Part shown: one piece after another, positions 38,201 through 50,300 of the stretch
Layout: each line of letters begins with the position of its first letter
Position numbering within the stretch: position 1 is the first letter of the stretch
Source: Urophycis tenuis
Taxonomy: Eukaryota; Chordata; Actinopteri; Gadiformes; Phycidae
Length of the DNA: 64,000 bases
Assembly (NCBI GenBank): GCA_036785325.1
Contig: JAXIVH010000069.1
Span: 654,848 to 718,847 of the forward strand
Direction: 5' to 3'
Notes under the pieces: generated by a model
The model's input: only the letters and a program-made list of their open reading frames with translations
Told to the model about the DNA's origin: nothing
Database searches by the model: none
Translations under genes and position numbers: made by a program

Positions 38201-41200
38201 TGCCCGGAACACCTCCCCAGGGAGGCGTCCAGGAGGCATCCTCACTAGATGCCCGAGCCACCGCAACTGGCTCCTCTCGATGCGGAGGAGCAGCGGTTCT
38301 ACTCTGAGCCCCTCCCGGATGACCGAGCTTCTCACCCTATCTCTAAGGGAGAGCCCGGACACCCTGCGGAGGAAACTCATTTCGGCCGCTTGTATTCGCG
38401 ATCTCGTTCTTTCGGTCACTACCCACAGCTCGTGACCATAGGTGAGGGTAGGAACGTAGATTGACCGGTAAATCGAGAGCTTCGCCTTTCGGCTCAGCTC
38501 CTTCTTCACCATGACGGACCGGTGCAGAGCCCGCATCACTGCCGACGCCGCACCGATCCGTCGGTCAATCTCCCGCTCCATCCTCCCCTCACTCGTGAAC
38601 AAGACCCCGAGATACTTGAACTCCTCCACTTGAGGCAGAATCTCCTCCCCGACCCGGAGAGTGCACTCCACCCTTTTCCGGCCGAGAACCATGGCCTCGG
38701 ATTTGGAGGTGCTGATCCTCATCCCAGCCGCTTCACATTCGGCTGCGAACCGCTCCAGTGAGAACTGAAGGTCACGGCCCGATGAAGCCAACAGGACAAG
38801 ATCATCTGCGAAAAGCAGTGACGCAATCCTGAGGCCACCGAACCGTAACCCCTCAACGCCCTGGCTGCGCCTAGAAATTCTGTCCACAAAAGTTGTGAAC
38901 AGAATCGGTGACAAAGGGCAGCCCTGGCGGAGGCCAACCCTCACCGGAAACAGGCTCGACTTACTGCCGGCAATGCGGACCAAGCTCTGGCACCGGGAGT
39001 ACAGGGACCCGATGGCCCGTAACAGCGGGCCCGGTACCCCATACTCCCGGAGCACCCCCCACAGGGCTCCCCGAGGGACACGGTCGAACGCCTTCTCCAA
39101 GTCCACAAAGCACATGTAGACTGGTTGGGCGAACTCCCATGCACCCTCGAGTACCGCGCCAAGGGTATAGAGCTGGTCCACAGTTCCACGGCCGGAACGA
39201 AAACCACATTGCTCCTCCTGAATCCGAGGTTCGACTATCCTACGGACCCTCCTCTCCAGGACCCCCGAATAGACCTTACCGGGGAGGCTGAGAAGTGTGA
39301 TCCCCCTGTAGTTGGAGCACACCCTCCGGTCCCCCTTTTTGAAGAGGGGAACCACAACCCCGGTCTGCCAATCCAGAGGCACTGCCCCCGATGTCCACGC
39401 GATGCTGCAGAGACGTGTCAACCAAGACAGCCCCACAGCATCCAGGGCCTTTAGGAACTCAGGGTGGATCTCGTCCACCCCCGGGGCCTTGCCACCGAGG
39501 AGCTTTTTAACCACCTCGGCGACCTCGGCCCCGGAGATAGGAGAGTCCCCCCCCGAGTCCCCAGACCCTGCTTCCTCAGTGGAAGGCGTGTTGGTGGGAT
39601 TGAGGAGGTCTTCAAAGTATTCCCCCCACCGATTCACAACGTCCCGAGTCGAGGTCAGCAGCGCCCCGTCTCTCCCATACACGGTGTTGACAGAGCACTG
39701 CTTCCCCCTCCTGAGACGCCGGATGGTGGTCCAGAACCTCCTCGAAGCCGTTCGGAAGTCCTTCTCCATGGCCTCACCAAACTCCTCCCACACCCGAGTT
39801 TTTGCCTCCGCAACCGCCGACGCCGCGCCCCGCTTGGCCCGCCGGTACCCATCAGCTGCCTCAGGAGTCCCACGGGCCAAAAAGGCCCGGTAGGACTCCT
39901 TCTTCAGCTTGACGGCATCCCTTACCGCTGGGGTCCACCAGCGGGTTCGGGGGTTGCCGCCGCGACAGGCACCGACGACCTTACGGCCACAGCTCCGGTC
40001 GGCCGCTTCAACAATGGAGGCACGGAACAAGGTCCACTCGGACTCTATGTCCCCCGCCTCCCCCGGGACATGGTTGAAGCTCTCCCGGAGGTGGGAGTTG
40101 AAGCTCGTTCTGACAGGAGATTCAGCCAGACGTTCCCAGCAGACCCTCACAGAACGTTTGGGTCTGCCAGGTCTGACCGGCATCTTCCCCCGCCATCGGA
40201 GCCAACTCGCCACCAGGTGGTGATCAGTTGACAGCTCCGCCCCTCTCTTCACCCGAGTGTCCAAGACATGCGGCCGCAAGTCCGATGATACAACTACAAA
40301 GTCGATCATCGAACTGCGGCCTAGGGTGTCCTGGTGCCAAGTGCACATGTGGACACCCTTATGCTTGAACATGGTGTTCGTTATGGACAGTCCATGACGA
40401 GCACAGAAGTCCAACAACAAAACACCACTCGGGTTCAGATCAGGGGGACCGTTCCTCCCAATCACGCCCCTCCAGGTCTCACTGTCATTGCCCACATGGG
40501 CGTTGAAGTCCCCCAGCAGAACAAGGGAGTCCCCAGACGGGGCGCTTTCTAACACCCCCTCCAAGGACTCCAGAAAGGGTGGGTACTCTGAACTGCCGTT
40601 CGGTGCATAAGCACAAACGACAGTCAGGACCCGTCCCCCCACCTGAAGGCGGAGGGAGGCTACCCTCTCGTCTACCGGGGTGAACCCCAACGTACAGGCG
40701 CCGAGCCGGGGGGAAACAAGCATTCCCACCCCCGCTCGGCGCCTCTCCCCAGGGGCAACTCCAGAGTGGAAAAGAGTCCAACCCCTCTCAAGGACACTGG
40801 TTCCGGAGCCCAAACTGTGTGTCGAGGTGAGCCCGACTATGTCCAGCCGGTACCTCTCAGCCTCGCACACCAGCTCAGGCTCCTTCCCCGCCAGAGAGGT
40901 GACATTCCACGTCCCCAGAGCTAGCTTCTGCAGCCGAGGGTCGGACCGTCCAGGTCCCCGCCTCCTGCTGCCGCCCAGCTCACATTGCACCCGACCCCCT
41001 TTGTGCATCACCAACAGACACAACTGCTTCAAAGTAGAAATGCAACAAATCCCCTGAGAATGTGAAACGTATACATCGTCCAAGTCTCAGCGAGTATTCG
41101 TTTTGTGGCCGCTTTGTCAGTTCCTCCCAATTTACATAGCAATAGGCTGTTTTAATCTGTATTTCATAAGGTGTGCATTATACCCACACAGGAGCCCCAA

Positions 41201-43396
41201 TCGCCAGTTTTACCTGCTTTTGACTGTTGTACAGCAAGCAGGACCCTCTTCTAAACACCACATTTTAATGTTATATTCATTGGGGACACTCTAAACCACG
41301 TCCGGTTAAAATGCGATTTAGTTGGGCTATTGTTGAGAACAGGGTACTTTGTAATTCCCCTATTGTGTAGAAATGTTGGCCAAACAGTGGCTCTAGAGAG
41401 AGGATTGCTGCTGCTGCCCTGGGCAGGAATACACCACTGGACACACCGGACTAATACCAGTGATCACGTCTTTAGTTCACTGCTATGGAAGCTGCCAATA
41501 TCAACACTTACTTGACGTTCTTCAGCTTAACGGCAACATGGATGGGGAGCTGAGGCCACAAGATGCTGCACACCACATTGGGATCTGCTCCGTGTTTCAG
41601 TAGCACCTCCACACATTGCTCGGACTGAGCCTTGGTGGCGGCCATCAGCGGAGTGATGCGATCTCTCGATTGGACGTTGACATTTGCGCCTTTTGCAAAG
41701 TCAAAACTGTTTAACTCCCAGGTTTAGGGGACGTTAAAGGGAGAGTGAAGCTGGGCAACTAAAACAACCATTGTTCACCGCTGTTCCTGATCTCTTGTGT
41801 GTATGGGTGCTTGCACACCGCCCCAATAAACACCAACACCCAACTTTAGAATGTAGCCCGAAGTTGCCCCAACTCCAACCAGTGGCGATTCGATATGGTC
41901 GCCGACAAAATGCCTCATATGATGTTTTTCTTTGCTGAACATATTAAATCAGTGTTGGCCAACACTCTGTAGTTGGGTGTTGAGTTTTTTGAGGCAATAT
42001 GCAAGCACCTTAAGGGTGGCAAGAATCTTCATGCCTCAACAAAGCTTGTGAACCACTGCTGCCATAGTGAAACGTGAGCGCACCTGCATTGGCCAGGATC
42101 TCTAGACATTCTTTTTGACCGTTCGCCGCTGCTAGGTAAAGGGCAGTCTTCTGTTTATTGTCACGAAGTTCAAGAGGACAAAATGGTAACAGAAAGGAAA
42201 CCAGCTCACTGGAACCCTGTGGAGACATTGGACAGATACAAAAGATAAATAAGGAGAGAGAGAGAGAGGACTTATAGGACGTATCCTTTACCACATAGTC
42301 ATATCACACCTTGTGCTTTTATTCAAACAAAGCCGATACCTTTTACGGATACAGTTTCTAATAAGGATGTGAGTGCGTACCTGTGCGGAGGCCAGGTGAA
42401 GACAAGACTGCTTAAAGTTATCTGTTAGACGGACGTCGGCCCCCATTCTAATGAGTACCTTGGCCCTCGCTAGGTTATCGTTGGAAACGGCTGCACACAG
42501 AGGAAAAACAAAGCCGTCACATGTAACCACCACCCAGAGCAGCTACACATGTATTGAACGTTTGGAGCGCAGGGGCTAGGTCGTCACCGGCGAGTAGCGG
42601 TGTGAGGCCTGATGCATCCTTGGCGTTTATGTCTGTGCTGGTCACCAGGACCTCCACCATGTCCATGTGGTCCTCGGCTGCGGCCATGAACACTGGCGTT
42701 TGACCGTTGGCTTCCATTGCGGAGTCAGTGAAGACGCCGGAAGAGACTTTAAATTAAAAAAAAAAAAAAAAGGCAAGGAGATGGGTACCATGTCAAGTAA
42801 AAAAGGCATGCGTCTGTGTGACATGTGTGTTCCATTGAGTACAATATGCTGTGTTCGCTTGTATTTCAGAGGTCGGAAATTCTGATTCTGAACGGAAATC
42901 ACCAATCCAACGGCGCATAAACTCGGTGTTCCTGGTCGGAAAAGAGTTGTCGTCCGCCAGCCAGTACGCCACAACGTCATTTGGCCTAATTTCAACATGG
43001 CCGCCACATCGTATTCACTCCTCCAAAAACTATACACTTTATATGATGGTATGACTTTAAAACACATTTTCAACTTAGTAGCGTTGCTTTCAGACCGACA
43101 AGCACACCAAAAACGATAGCTGGTCAAACAGTAACAATCAATTGTTAATGTTGTCATGAGCCGTTTCAAGAATACAGCGAATACGTTGGCTATATTAACA
43201 CTAACTTTCGTTTCCATGGTTCATCTTGTAGCTCGAACGCATGTAGGTTTGACGTGACGCGTTCCCACGTCCGACCTCCCACCACTAACGCAGCATCACT
43301 GTCCTCCTGTATCTCTCTCGTCCACAGCGGGATGTACTGCTCGCTGTTGCCTTGGCGAGCAGCCGGGAACATAGGCCTACACTTCTCTTCTTCCAT
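35268..43396 (-). CDS. asb3: asb3-like gene, copy C: exons 2-9 intact, exon 1 eroded
   Basis: Exons in transcription order: 42,746-42,588; 42,490-42,381; 42,216-42,084; 41,689-41,512; 37,549-37,328; 36,761-36,492; 35,691-35,558; 35,428-35,268. All are open, phase-compatible and GT-AG. Exon 2 is 9 nt shorter and exon 6 is 3 nt longer than in A and B, both in frame. Exon 1 keeps the ATG at 43,396 and 'PAARQGNSEQ', but the first ankyrin repeat and the normal donor are gone. A weak donor at 43,275 (GGAG/GTCGGA) happens to be in the right phase and would give about 495 aa. The C-terminus is altered after the SOCS box ('LWFADIPVNHQP'). A 3.0-kb LINE sits in intron 5. It may be a pseudogene in the making or may use another first exon. 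Confidence 0.72.
36236..36345. repeat. High-copy interspersed repeat 'GCATTTGGCAGACGC' type
   Basis: A short conserved word (toatal pattern GCATTTGGCAGACGCTTTTA, then CCAAAGCGACTTACA) recurs in whole or part near 12,890-12,930, 26,476-26,530, 36,240-36,300, 46,575-46,640, 47,821-47,880 and 57,231-57,300. I take it to be part of an abundant interspersed repeat in fish; the parent family is not assigned. Confidence 0.6.
36995..37062 (-). repeat. tRNA-like SINE fragment in asb3 copy C intron 6
   Basis: On the minus strand the sequence contains 'TAGCTCAGAGGGTAGAGCA', which resembles a tRNA A box, and 'GGTTGGATCCC' about 35 bp later, which resembles a B box. It lacks a full tRNA cloverleaf and acceptor stem, so it is a tRNA-derived retroposon piece rather than a tRNA gene. 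Confidence 0.55.
37998..41000 (-). mobile_element. APE-type LINE with a complete-looking endonuclease/RT ORF
   Basis: It is flanked by a 13-bp duplication TTGTGCATCACCA at 37,985-37,997 and 41,001-41,013; copy B has the near-identical empty site at about 25,136-25,148. A minus-strand frame stops at 38,024 and is open across the element to 41,000 (about 990 codons). The first Met of the computed frame is in host sequence, and there is no in-frame ATG in the element before the endonuclease. Domains in order: APE endonuclease ('LGTWNVTSL', 'LLGDFNAHVGND', 'STDHHLVASW'), RT ('FVDLEKAFDRV', 'GLRQGCPLSP', LLFADDLVLLA), and a C-terminal region. It ends in an (ATGG)n tail. It lies in the sense orientation in intron 5 of asb3 copy C and is nearly identical to the element at 1-1,698. 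Confidence 0.92.
42850..43010. promoter_or_regulatory. MITE-derived segment with a YY1-like motif (asb3 copy C intron 1)
   Basis: The segment contains GTCGGAAATTCTGA and, near 42,990, 'ttcaacatggccgccac', which matches the YY1 consensus. It is the counterpart of 12,150-12,300 in copy A. Function is not shown. Confidence 0.35.
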
Positions 43397-45707
43397 CGCC
43401 CAACTCAAATATTTGGTAAATGTAACATCGGAAGTTAACTCAATACACGACGTAAGCCAAGTAGGCTACAACTGTCGTTTTTTTTTTGGCTTGTTAAGAT
43501 GTCGTACTTGGAGCATTAACAATAGGAAAGAAACCAACATTGTAATGTCTACCTTGAGAGTCCAGAGGGAGGCCGGCGGTACCCTGTATGATCCGACTAT
43601 AGTACCGACTGTGTCGACTGGAGACTCAATAGAAAGCTGCGTTTGAAGCATTATCAGACATTTTCAGGAGTCCCCTCTCAAATACGGCTTCCTTGCGACA
43701 GGTGAGTCACAACCCCGCTCCGCATAATGTGGCCACGGGCTCGGCAAGGGAGTCAATGAAGCCTGCAACATCTCTATGAAGCATTCTGCAGTAACAGTAC
43801 TGTTCACTTTGTGCACTGGAAGAGGTGAGTGTTTACGTTTTTGGACGTGTTTTACAAGACCTGAAATTAATTTAAAAAAAAAAAAAGTATTTGAGTTGTT
43901 TCCAAACTAACTTGAATGTGTAAGGTGTTTTTTTTTGCTCGCAATCAATTGTTATAGTTAAACATAACTTATCCTGGTGCTTTTACTGCCGTTGGCCGTA
44001 TATTTCCGTCACACCTTGATAACCGGTCCGCGAAAATATTGTCTGACAGTAAGTACCTACAGTAGTACCGTCCAGACCGCTTGTCCAGATGGACGCAGGA
44101 ATCAGAATCACAATCAGAAAGATGTTTATTGCCAAGTAGTTTTGCACATACAATGAATTTTACTTGGTGGTTGGTGCATGACAATAAACAAAGTTTAGAA
44201 AGGGCGCAGAACTTTGTCCATGAATGTGCCATTTGTTGTCATGGATAGGATGTGCGTTAACGTAACGAATTCCCCAGTCCACTCAAACTACCTTTTTAAA
44301 ATACTTTTACGATCACAACATTGCCTCAAGTTACTGCAGTTGCAAGTAAGAAACATAAATCATGTCAAACTCGAATAATTATTATGGTTTAGACATTGAT
44401 CAACTTAATTTGGTCTTACCGAGAACCGCAGCAGCACTCAGTTGAGTGTGTTGTCTGAATATATACTGACAAACATCTTCCGGGTTCAAAAATAATTATG
44501 TCACTGGGACAGTGCCATCTAGTGGTGATCGATAGCATTACATCGGTGTTTAATTTAAAGCAGCTAAACGTCTAAATAGGACTGAACACAACTATGTGAT
44601 GTTTTATGAAATAAAATGGGAAGTAGTCAGCTAAAAGGGTGAGATTGTGTTTTATTTCATGGTGAAGTGAAATATACCAATAACAATTGTATAAATGTTG
44701 TTAAATAAATGCACGTCGCATGCTGTTGTTTGATTTAATTTTAAAAGGGTTAAAATGTTTGATCTGTGCTTGAATTTGGAGAAGAATGGAACAAGAGTTT
44801 AATAGAACAGAAGTCCCCATTTCATGTTATATCTGTTCTTGTTAGAATCAAAATCACAGCCAACATGGATAAATAAGTCTTATGTTGAGGTTAATTAGAA
44901 TGACTTTCTCAAAATGTACACTTGACATTATTCGGCAGCAAAACAGCCCTTAGGCTGTAGGCCTATCTGTTTAATCTCCTGGCAAGTTGCTTAGCAACCC
45001 CACTCCCACACATTTAAAGAAAAGAAAGAACAATTACTTTTCCACGTGCGTCACAAAGTTTTTGTCTCTGAGAAGGCTGTGACATTCTAGGATGGTTGGC
45101 TGGGGCAAACCACGCAAGATGGGGCTTTAAACGAAATTCAGTGAGTTATTCCCCTGGAAAGCTTCGGAAGTGTAGAAAATGGTGTTTGGCAATCAAATAG
45201 AAAATAACTTTGAGTTCCTCTACGTTATTTACTCACTATGCACTATGCTAACACCAGACCTTTTCCTGCCCCCAGATGAGTTTGGCTTCTCTTGAGCGGC
45301 AGGCGTTTTTTTTTTTTTTTTTTTTTTACAACATGGTAATGAAGGAAGCCTCACTGGCTGTTGCCGAGCGACACGGTACGAGTTGCCCCGAAGCTCAGGC
45401 AAGGTCTGAGAGACAATGACACGGCTATAACTCATGATGAGCAGGGGGACAATTTGGGGGCTGGGGGTGTGGTGGAGTTAGAAAAACAGTTGACGGTGCT
45501 GCAGTGTGGGTCGGTGAACTGGGGTTAAGTCTGAGCCTTGAGAGAGTGAGGACCGTCACACACACACGCTGTGGATGGAGCGAGACGAGAACCGGGACGA
45601 GGAGCATGCATATAGAGTGCTCGCTGGGCCCTCCCTCCGCGAGATATGCTCTGGTTTAATTTTTTTTGGACAAATGGAAGGAGAGTGAGGTGCTGCTGTA
45701 CCCGCCA
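43397..45707. promoter_or_regulatory. Divergent intergenic region between asb3 copy C and pkd1
   Basis: The two ATGs face away from each other, 2.3 kb apart, so promoters for both genes should lie here. The left part (44,250-44,460) has the blocks conserved upstream of copies A and B ('cacaacattgcctc', 'ttggtcttaccgagaaccgc'). A retroelement-like piece ('tttattgccaagtag...acaataaacaaag') lies at 44,120-44,200, and a poly(T) run at 45,306-45,328. I found no leucine-rich-repeat or WSC exon that would extend pkd1 upstream, and no other gene. Confidence 0.5.
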
Positions 45708-45771
45708 ATGGCTGCTCTTACCCGGGCTTTGCTGTGGACACTGTGCGCGGTTTTCACCAGCGCTGCTGGAG
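45708..45771 (+). CDS. pkd1: pkd1 exon 1: signal peptide
   Basis: The ATG at 45,708 has a G at +4 and is followed by a hydrophobic stretch ('LLWTLCAVFTSAA') typical of a secretory signal. The donor is GGAG/GTGAGC. An upstream in-frame Met at 45,666 would add a charged 14-residue leader and spoil the signal peptide, so 45,708 is preferred. No copy of this exon was found in the duplicated pkd1 relics. Confidence 0.8.
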
Positions 45772-47347
45772 GTGAGCTGCAGCAAAGAGTGGTGTGTGTG
45801 CGTGTGTGTGTGTGTGTGTGTGCGTGTGCATGTGTGCGTGCGTGTATGTTTCTGCTGCCCTAGAATAATGATGCATAGGCCCACATTGCTTCAAACTGGT
45901 AATTTATGAACAGGTGTATCTTAAAAATGAACCAGAAGAAGTAGAAGAAGAACCATTTCTGTTGCATAGAACATCCTGTGGGCTGATTTCTATTATATTT
46001 GGACTTTGTCGGAAAAGAGGAACGAAGTGACATCTAAGGATAATGGCAAACGTGTTTGTTCTTTCAGAACTTTTCATGTGTACATTTTATGTGTATCATA
46101 TCCATTCATGTCTATCTTGATTTTCAGTTTATTATTATTTATTATTATTTTATCTAATTTATTTATGGTTATAACCAACATTTCTTTATGATCGTTATTG
46201 TCTCATACCAGTAGAGGAATGGATGAATGTCTGATTCGTCCTCATAGTAAGTGCTACTCAGGTGGCCCACCATCAAAGCTGCAGTTATGTACACATCCCT
46301 CTGAAGTCTCCTACATGATCCTTTCTCCAGACAAAGCACCTTGTCCAGAAGGGGCCCAGATAGAGCAGGTGGGCCAGCGGTGCTACTGGCTCTCTTGGAC
46401 CGGGTCTACCTGGTGGGAGGCCCACCGTGCCTGCAGAGGGACTGGGTCAGGGGGCCTCGCAGCCGTGGAGGGACCCCCGCTCCAGCACTTCATCCACCAC
46501 TCCTTCCCCGTGTGAGTGTGAAACCCCACGTTGACGGCCGCATGCATAACGATAGTGGTTTAAAAAAAAACCTGTATTTAGGGCATTTAGCAGACCCTTT
46601 TAACCAAAGCGACTTGCAAAGAGTACATTTGTCATAGGAGGTCGAAACATTTCTTTGCTGCTGATACAGAACACAAGAAAGTCACCAGGACAGGTTTCAA
46701 GCATTTGAATTGCTAGCCAAGTAACAAAGAACAATTATAAAGTGCCCCGACATACAAAATACAAGAGAATGAGGGTTTTTTATTTTTATTATTATTATTT
46801 TTTTTAATAGAGGTAGAGGATGGATGTTATGCTATATATAGCTATATTATATACCTATTATCAACGGTTTTGATTGGCCATCTGTATAATGTCATATTAT
46901 AACTGCAATATGTCCTTGCCCTTTGGGGGCTAGGGTCAGGGTGGGGTCATCATAACGGGGCCCCTGTGAAGCCCTTTTAGACCGTCATCGCGATTGAAGC
47001 GGCATGCAAAACAAATACAAACACCGAATTGACTGACTCCATTCCATTTCTGTGTCTTCTTCTTCTTCTTCTTCTTCTTCTTCTTCTTCTTCTTCTTTTT
47101 CTTTTTTTTCTTGTTCTTGTTCTTGTTCTTGTTCTTGTTCTTGTTCTTGTTCTTGGTCTTGCTCTTTCCCTTGTTCTTCTTCTTCTTCTTCTTCTTCTTC
47201 TTCTTGTTCTTCTTCTTGTTCTTCTTCTTGTTCTTCTTCTTGTTCTTGTTCTTGTTCTTGTTCTTGTTCTTCTTCTTCTTCTTCTTCTTCTGGTTCTTGT
47301 TCTTGTTCTTCTTGTCCTTGTTCTTCTTCTTCTTCTTCTTCTTCTTC

Positions 47348-47379
<32 letters not shown>

Positions 47380-50300
47380 CTGGTTCTTGTTCTTGTTCTT
47401 CTTGTTCTTGTTCTTGTTCTTGTTCTTGTTCTTGTTCTTCTTCTTCTTCTTGTCCCGGGGTCAGGGAGTCCAGTGTCTGGGTGTGGGTCAGGGGTGCCGG
47501 GCCTGAGGGCTCCCCGGGTGCCGCGGCGCCACAGAGCCCCGAGGGCTGGAGGGAAGGAGGCGAGGGCCTCTGCCCTCAGATGGCCCTGGGGACGCCGGGG
47601 CGGCGCAGGTGGACCGGATGCAACGAGCGCCACGCCCTCCTCTGTGAGAGAACAGTGAATGGTACGAGTCTGGGTGGGGGCGGCATCGGTCAGCGGGTGG
47701 AGAGGGTCGTCCGACAACCGGAGGGCTGGTGGTTCAATTCCCCACCACTGAGTGTCCACATGCCGAACCCCACAAACGTATGACAAATGTAAGCCTAATG
47801 TGATTTAATGTAATTAAAGGGTAAAGGGGCATTTTGCAGACGCTTTTGTCCAAAGCGACTCACAATCAGCACATTTGTGGGGTTCGACATGTGGACAGTT
47901 GGAGGAGGGCGGGGGGGATTGAGGGAATCGAATCGCCGACCCTACGGTTAGGGGACGACCCGCTCTGTCCACCCGCTCTACCCACTGAGCTAATGCCACT
48001 AAATGTAATTCGACTGGAGGTAATTCAAATTCAAAGATGACAAGACAACGCACTCTGGTGCTTCAAGACAACGCAGTCATTCGAGACAAGACACACGCGC
48101 GCATGCCAACGTTAACCACGCACATTTGTTTCCGGGATTTCGACTTTTGGGGAATAAATTCAAGTGGTTCTTTTGGTGAACGGCACGGTATATGTTGTTG
48201 TTGTTGTGGTGGCTCTCTTTTCAGCGTCCTTGCCGTCTGTGGACAGTTACCTGATCGGGGTCGCCCTCATGTCTGGTGTCTATCCAGAAGTAGAGCTGCC
48301 CACCCTGCCCAGCATACCCGACGCCGGGCAACACACAGTGGAGGTCAGTGAGACACGCAGGAGTCTCAGAAGGCGAGGATAGTGGGACTGCTGGATCCCA
48401 CATCAGACACAGAGGCTCATGCTGAAGTGCCGAACTACAAAAATGGCCGTTAAAATAGACAGGGATTCTTTGGCAAATGAATCACGATGGAAATGATTGA
48501 GAAGGAAGTGAGCTATGAAACGTAGCGACCAAAGGTGCATAGACTCCACCCCCCTGCTGTTTTGATGGGAGCATGGTATACATGGCGACCATTACATTTT
48601 GTCTCACATACAGTAAATACTTCCATGGCGTATCCTTCCTTTTGTGTGTGTGAGACCGTGGTGGGGCATGTACGTCCTTGTGCTTTTACGCACTCACTTA
48701 CTCACTCACTCACTCATTCACTCACTCACTCACTCACTCACTCACTCCCCCTCCCTACAGATGCAGCTGTTCCCTGGCTTGTGGTTCAGCCACGCGGGTA
48801 CACTGGTGTCCATGGAGATGGTGGTCCAGCCCAGCGTGCTTCCTAGTCTGGCCCGAGTGCAGATCCTCCGGCCCTACTGCAGTCCCACGCACCATCTCGT
48901 GCCCCCGGGTAATCAGGGCTCGCTTTCAATGGCCGCGGTTAATGACCACATAACCTCATTGTTATTGCACGTATGGGCAACGGGTACCAGTGCACAGTGA
49001 GTAGACTAAACCAATAGAGATGACACACATTGACCGTTGCGGGTGCTTTGACACCCATGAATTAAACGCCTGCCTACCGACCCACCCACTGTTGATGTTG
49101 GGGGGGTACACCTGTGCAGCTCTGTGAAAAAGGGTCATGGGCCGTGTTCCGATATCCATACTTACCGTGCTAAGTATACTTAGCTTAGTACATAGTGTGT
49201 TCCGATTGCGATCACGGCGAAAAGAAGTGTACTCAAAGGATCCGGAAGTTGCCCTCAAAACGGTTAGTACGCGTAGTATGCAACAGTGTACACTATCCAT
49301 ACTCACCAGTAGCCATCTTAGCGACGTAGTGTAAGAGGCGGCGCCAGGCTGAGTTGGCTCAGTTCGAAAATGGCTAAACGTCAGTGTGGGCGTAATGGAT
49401 TCACGTGTGTTTGCCGGCTGACGCAGCCGCGCAGCTGATAGTAATTTCCGGTAAGTGCAAAATTTGGAACAACCCTAACATCTGAAAATCTGCGTACTCA
49501 GTGAGTACGGATAGTATACTACGTTTAAGTGTGCTCATGAAGTATGGATATCGGAACACAGCCCTGGTCAATGTGTGTTATCTTCACTAGTTAGTGTTAT
49601 GAGTGACACCTGTCTTTGTCCTACGATGACACCTCTTGGAAAAGGGTATATATAGCTTTGTGTTTTGTTATTTGTGATGCATACATATATTTTTCTTTTT
49701 CCTTTGTCCCACTTTGCCTCTTTCAGGCTGCAGTGCCCTGCGGAATCCCTTCAGCTGCTGTTCAGCCGCTCCTCTGTGTAACACCACGGGGGGCTGCGCC
49801 GCCGGGCACTACTGGTGCCACCTGCTGGAGGTCTGCGTGCCCGCGGTCAGCCCCTGCAGCCCCTACGACCGCTCCCCGGCCGCGGGGGCTGGGCCCGGCT
49901 ACCCGCTGCCCCCCAGATACCCCGCCACGCCGCCTTTCTACCACCTGGTGGCGGACCTGCCTCTCCGCCTGGGTGGCGTGCGCGCGGTGACGGCCGTCCG
50001 GGTAGGTGGACTCTCGGAGGTGCGTCAGAATTGCTGCGTGGTTCGGCGTGGCAAACTGACAGAACTGCTGCCTTTACGGTTTCCCTAAGAGTCCTTGTTG
50101 AACAATTTGACTATAAATGGTGTAGACATTCACGTCTCATATGTTACCGCTTGTCGCTCTCTCCCCGACACCTTTGTCCTCCGCACGCGTCTTTTTCCTA
50201 ACTCCCCCCTTCCTTCCTGATCGTCTCACCTCGGAAGTGATTGCCACATTCACCAGAGTTCAAGAAACATAAATAAATGCACAAAACATTTGCTCAACCG

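Noticed and set aside
38895..40231. Several plus-strand open frames of 70-255 aa
   Set aside because: Shadows opposite the GC-rich LINE ORF on the minus strand; similar shadows occur opposite the copy at 1-1,698.
47029..47786. Long open frames on both strands rich in Leu/Val, Ser/Cys, Phe/Leu or Arg/Thr
   Set aside because: They are translations of the TTC/TTG repeat in pkd1 intron 2. Only 47,465-47,661 is real coding sequence, as exon 3.
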